Assembly: GCA_902801415.1 (NCBI GenBank)
Contig: CADCIK010000020.1
Span: forward strand, 1-48,487
Reading direction: 5' to 3'
Source: an uncultured Lachnospiraceae bacterium
Lineage (GTDB): Bacteria > Bacillota > Clostridia > Lachnospirales > Lachnospiraceae
Length of the DNA: 48,487 bases
Position numbers and translations under genes: made by a program. The first letter of the stretch is position 1. The number at the start of each line of letters is the position of its first letter. Below are positions 45,319 to 48,487 of this stretch, one piece after another. The notes beneath the pieces are model-generated. The model worked only from the letters and a program-made list of their open reading frames with translations, was not told the origin of the DNA and searched no databases.

Positions 45319-45660
45319 ATGAGCTGTGAAAACAAGGACAGAAAAAGAAACCGGATTCTGAATTTTCGGGTTTCGGAAGAGGAACTTCGCCTGATTGATG
45401 CAAAAGTCGCAGTCAGCGGACTGGCCAAGGGTGATTACTTCATCAGGATGCTCTATGGAGAGACGGTTGTGATCCGCGTAGGCAAATATCAGAGCGACCG
45501 TTTGGCCGTGGAACTGAAAAAACTCCGGACAGCACTGGAGAAGGTATCGGATCTGGAAGAAATACGTGACGCAGTTGAAAGGTGCAGTGCTCTTGTGGAA
45601 GAAATGATCCGCATCAGTACCAAAACACCGGACAAGGATAATTCGCATGGGAAATCCTGA
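45319..45660 (+). CDS. MobC-like ribbon-helix-helix mobilization protein
   Basis: A 113-residue basic protein starting at 45319; its AGGAGGAGG ribosome site lies in the end of int. The N-terminus NRILNFRVSEEELRLIDAKV is a ribbon-helix-helix DNA-binding unit with the pattern common in relaxosome accessory proteins (MobC). A helical C-terminus follows. It probably helps the relaxase bind oriT. It overlaps the next gene by 14 bp. Confidence 0.75.
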   Translation: MSCENKDRKRNRILNFRVSEEELRLIDAKVAVSGLAKGDYFIRMLYGETVVIRVGKYQSDRLAVELKKLRTALEKVSDLEEIRDAVERCSALVEEMIRISTKTPDKDNSHGKS

Positions 45661-46372
45661 AAAAGTAAAAAGAACTGCCCCGAAATCAGCTGGTGGCACA
45701 GCTGAGGGGCGGTTCCGATCAAAAAATGACAGTCATAGTATAGCGAACCAAAGAAGCAGCGACAATATTTTTCAGACAATAAAAAACAAAATAACCACAA
45801 GAGAGGCGGCAGAATTTTACGGGCTGAAGGTTGGAAGAAACGGGATGGCGTGCTGCCCGTTTCATCCGGATCGTAATCCAAGTTTGAAGGTGGATGAACG
45901 GTTTCACTGTTTCGGATGCGGAGCAGATGGCGATGTGATTGACTACGCGGCAAAGCTGTTTCATCTGACCAATATTGAGGCAGCCAGAAAACTGGCAGGA
46001 ATTCACATATCAGAAAAAACATTTCGGCCAATACGATTCCCGGCGGCAAAGCAAAGACAGACAGATTGCAGAGTCAATGAGAAATTCGAAAGGTGGCGGT
46101 CCTGGGCGATCAGTGTCTTGACGATGTATGTGAACAGTATGCAGGGTTGGAAAGAACGATTTGCCCCGAAATCCGAATCGGAGGAATGGAATCCGCTGTT
46201 CGTGGAATCCCTCAGCAATCTCGACGCATATAACTATTTTCTGGACGTTCTCTATTACGGATCAGATGCGGAACAGAGAGGATTCTTTCTTGAAATGAAG
46301 GAGGTCATCAGAAATCTTGAAAGACGAGAACAAAAATGGAACAGAGAATCTGCAGATGGAAGACCTGCTTGA
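45647..46372 (+). CDS. CHC2 zinc-finger (primase-like) protein
   Basis: 241 residues. After a Lys/Ser-rich start, residues about 47-105 form a DnaG-type CHC2 zinc finger (CCPFHPDRNPSLKVDERFHC, then FGCGADGDVIDYAAKLF). There is no Toprim catalytic domain, so it is not a full primase. Proteins like this are commonly paired with VirE-like ATPases in mobile elements and probably help replicate the excised circle. The end overlaps the next gene by 56 bp. Confidence 0.83.
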   Translation: MGNPEKVKRTAPKSAGGTAEGRFRSKNDSHSIANQRSSDNIFQTIKNKITTREAAEFYGLKVGRNGMACCPFHPDRNPSLKVDERFHCFGCGADGDVIDYAAKLFHLTNIEAARKLAGIHISEKTFRPIRFPAAKQRQTDCRVNEKFERWRSWAISVLTMYVNSMQGWKERFAPKSESEEWNPLFVESLSNLDAYNYFLDVLYYGSDAEQRGFFLEMKEVIRNLERREQKWNRESADGRPA

Positions 46373-47637
46373 TCAGGAACTGCGGAATGCGGGGAGACTA
46401 TCTGTGGAAGATGTCACAAAAGAACTGGAACGAACCGAAAAAGGACTGCCAAGGCAATCTATTCAGAACTGTGTGACTGTGCTTCAGAAGGATCCGATTC
46501 TTGCTGGCAGTATCCGCCGGAACGAGCTGACCGACAAGATAGAGATCGTAAAGGATGTCGGCTGGAAACGCCGGGGAGAAGCAATCACAGATACAGATGT
46601 CAATCAGATCCGGCTTTATCTGGAAAACCATTACGGACTGACGAGGGAAAAGCAGATCCGTGCAGCACTGGACATTGTCAGCAGTGAGAATTCCTTTCAT
46701 CCGATCCGGGACTACCTGAACACATTGGAATGGGATGGCGTGGAACGGATCCGCCATCTGCTTCCGAAGTATCTCGGTGCAGAGGAAAGCGATTACGTCT
46801 ATGAAATGACAAAGCTGATGATGCTCGGAGCGATCAGCAGAGTGTTTCATCCCGGCTGTAAATTTGAAATCATGTTGTGTCTCGTCGGCGGGCAGGGAGC
46901 TGGAAAGTCAACGCTTCTTAGATTCCTGGCGATTCGTGACGAATGGTTCACCGATGATCTTCGGAGACTGGATGATGACAATGTCTATCGGAAAATGCAG
47001 GGTCACTGGTTCATCGAGATGGCGGAAATGCTGGCGACCACCAGCGCCAAGAGCATTGAACTCATCAAATCATTTCTGAGCAGGACAAAAGAAGCAGTGT
47101 GTCTTTCTAGGAACATCCAACAACGTGAATTTCCTACCGTACGACAAGACAGGGAACCGGCGATTTGCCCCGGTGCAGATTGATGCGAGTCGTGCAGAAC
47201 ATCATCCGCTCGAAAATGAGCAGGAATGCCGTCAATATATTATCGACTGCTGGGCAGAGGCAATGACCATTTATCGAAGCGGAGATTTCAAGCTGACATT
47301 TCCGAAGGAGATGGAGGAAACCGTCAGGGCTATGCAGATGGAATATATGCCGGACGATTCCACATTCGGTGTGATTCAACATTTTCTTGACACATTCAGC
47401 GGAAACGAAGTGTGTGCCATTCAGATCTATGAAGAGGCATTTGGCCAGACCTATGATCCGAGAAACCGCAGCGTTCTGCAGCCAATTTCCAATACGATGA
47501 ATGCAGGTATGCCGGGCTGGAGCACGAAAACAAAATCCCACAGATTTGTGAATTATGGGACACAGAGAGCATGGATCAGACTGTCAGAGGAAGAAGGATT
47601 CATGCAGGTGCCGGATAATGCAGACATTCCTTTCTGA
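46317..47637 (+). pseudogene. VirE-like (virulence-associated E) ATPase with frameshift
   Basis: The first frame (TTG start at 46317 behind AAGGAGG, somewhat distant; ATG 46353 is an alternative) contains NYGLTREKQIRAALDI, the YLNTLEWDGVERI signature, the P-loop CLVGGQGAGKSTLLRFLA and WFIEMAEMLATTSAKSIELI. After SRTKEA near 47096 the frame is lost. It resumes from 47098 as CVFLGTSNNVNFLPYDKTGN, RRFAPVQ and continues to 47637. About 15 codons of the linking TYKVPY...RQ stretch are missing by family comparison (about 45 bp). These superfamily 3-like ATPases are replication proteins of mobile elements. Confidence 0.87.
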
Positions 47638-47651
47638 GAGACGATGAAATT

Positions 47652-47716
47652 GTAAACGGGCAAACGTAAACGAGATAAAAAAGATGTTTTTTATCTCGTT
47701 TACAGTTTACGTTTAC
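47652..47716 (+). terminator. Long terminator with GTAAAC repeats
   Basis: A perfect 17-bp stem GTAAACGAGATAAAAAA (47666-47682) pairs with 47687-47703 around a GATG loop. Further GTAAAC/GTTTAC copies flank it (47652-47657, 47705-47710, 47711-47716). It ends the replication operon; the repeated hexamers could also be protein sites. Confidence 0.82.
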
Positions 47717-48007
47717 AAATCTGATTGAAGAAGTAGACGAACAGGTGCAAAGAAAAAAGCCGTGCCGGAAACTGCAATCAGAAATCAAAATCCACGCCGG
47801 ATATGGCGATAACCCGGCAACAGCCGAAAGAAAAAATCATGCAAACTCAGATCAGAAACATTTCAAAACTCATACAGGAAACAAATCAGAAGAGCCCTCG
47901 GCGACTGAGAGCGAAATACTCCCTTTGCACAAACCTGCGGTTTATACAAAGGGTTTCGTCCTCCGGAGGCCCTCCGGGGGCTCGCAATAGCGAGAGGAGA
48001 GAAATCC
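47717..48007. other. Probable oriT region before the relaxase
   Basis: I see no gene I can support. The right part carries a nested hairpin CCCTTTG-cac-AAACC / GGTTT-ata-CAAAGGG (47921-47953), the palindrome CCTCCGGAGG (47960-47969) and the hairpin CTCGC-AATA-GCGAG (47981-47994), just upstream of the relaxase start. Such structure next to a relaxase gene is typical of transfer origins. The nick site is not identified. Confidence 0.65.
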
Positions 48008-48487
48008 ATGCCAAGACATTCCTTCATCAGGATGACAAAGCTGACCGACGTGAAGGGGCGTGTGGACTATATCAGCAATCCGAAAAGACAGGAACATCTG
48101 TATGCCGTCTACACCACAGTAAAGTCGGAGTTCTGGCAGTATCTGTCGGAACAGGCGCAGCACGATTTCTGGAAGAGCAATCAAAAAACGGGCAAGTGTA
48201 TTGAAGGGCGGGAGCTGATCATCGCCCTCCCGGAAAGCCTGCGAGAAAAAGATCCGGAGCTTCTGCTCCAGTTGTTTACAGAGACGTTCCGGCAGAAATA
48301 CGGCGTGCAGTGTACAGCAGCGCTTCACCACAATAAGGCAATGACCAACTATCACATCCACTTAGTCTTTGCGGACCGGGAAATGCTGGAGAAGACAGAC
48401 GTGAAGCGGGCAGGCCGGAACATGTTTTTCGATGAAGCAGGACGTCATGTTCGGACGAAAAAGGAAATTTTAGATGCGGACGGCAAT
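48008..48487 (+). CDS. MobA/MobL-type relaxase, N-terminal part
   Basis: The gene runs off the window; 160 codons are visible without a stop. The start ATG 48008 follows GAGGAGA and reads MPRHSFIRMTKLTDVKGRVD. The early YISNPKRQEHLYAVY supplies a candidate active-site Tyr region. NYHIHLVFADRE carries the His pair of relaxase motif III, with LHHNKAMT before it. The enzyme would nick the adjacent oriT and lead the strand into a helper conjugation system. Confidence 0.87.
   Translation, partial: MPRHSFIRMTKLTDVKGRVDYISNPKRQEHLYAVYTTVKSEFWQYLSEQAQHDFWKSNQKTGKCIEGRELIIALPESLREKDPELLLQLFTETFRQKYGVQCTAALHHNKAMTNYHIHLVFADREMLEKTDVKRAGRNMFFDEAGRHVRTKKEILDADGN

Larger units (their letters stand above)
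43291..48487. mobile_element. Integrative mobilizable element, partial, downstream of guaA
   Basis: Genes in order are: a Cro/C1 repressor (-), xis-like gene, tyrosine integrase, MobC-like ribbon-helix-helix protein, CHC2 primase-like protein, VirE-like ATPase, a terminator, a hairpin-rich probable oriT, and a MobA/MobL-type relaxase cut by the window end. It has a relaxase but no visible type IV secretion genes within the window, so a mobilizable element is the simplest reading; a full conjugative element cannot be excluded because the right end is missing. The left boundary near 43291 is inferred. Integrase and VirE genes are frameshifted. Confidence 0.82.

Noticed and set aside
47745-47990. 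81-codon open frame before the relaxase
   Set aside because: Composition is odd, it has no good ribosome site and it overlaps the hairpin-rich oriT candidate.

Overview
The window looks like a chromosomal stretch of an anaerobic Gram-positive Clostridia member, most likely Lachnospiraceae. The evidence is a pyruvate:ferredoxin oxidoreductase, paired GlgC/GlgD subunits, SpoVG and MecA, DnaD/DnaI-type replication loading genes, an IleS of the long class-2 type, dense AGGAGG ribosome binding sites and moderate GC. This is inferred from gene content; no 16S gene is present.

Layout. 1-2068 (-): pyruvate:ferredoxin oxidoreductase gene, truncated by the window edge and broken by an internal deletion. 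2264-2983 (-): mecA. 2984-3686: non-coding, with several hairpins. 3687-7775 (+): GH18/SH3 wall protein, Sua5, uracil phosphoribosyltransferase and dCMP deaminase. 7832-12854 (-): prs, dnaI-like loader, dnaD-like gene and murC, with a striking cluster of DnaA-box-like sites between murC and dnaD. 13140-20069 (+): glgC-glgD, a broken spoVG, pth and mfd. 20508-21122 (+): ECF S component. 21349-22821 (-): nicotinate phosphoribosyltransferase. 23248-31802 (+): ileS, glgP, ddl and murF. 31801-31946: a nested inverted repeat. 31983-33254 (-): pyrC. 33457-38050 (+): plsC, pyrK-pyrD-ispE, a GntR regulator and a YwiB-like gene. 38167-38646 (-): small membrane-anchored protein. 38885-43231 (+): FKBP/trigger-factor-like lipoprotein, asnS and guaA. 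43291 to the end: an integrative mobilizable element just behind guaA, carrying a repressor, xis-like gene, integrase, MobC-like protein, CHC2 primase-like protein, VirE-like ATPase, a probable oriT and the start of a MobA/MobL-type relaxase.

How it fits together. Many genes serve nucleotide metabolism (upp, dCMP deaminase, prs, pyrC, pyrK, pyrD, guaA) and wall-precursor synthesis (murC, ddl, murF). glgC/glgD make ADP-glucose and glgP degrades glycogen. The dnaD-dnaI-prs transcription unit places helicase loading and PRPP supply behind a DnaA-box cluster. The element at the right end has a compact repressor switch: three GTAGC-N6-GCTAC operators over divergent promoters.

The oddest overall pattern is that four conserved genes (PFOR, spoVG, integrase, virE) each lack a short internal block, roughly 40 to 100 bp, which shifts the frame while both flanks stay intact. 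PFOR also has an exact 27-bp tandem duplication. These may be real recent lesions or assembly errors, and the sequence alone cannot decide. No rRNA, tRNA, CRISPR array or insertion sequence was recognised.
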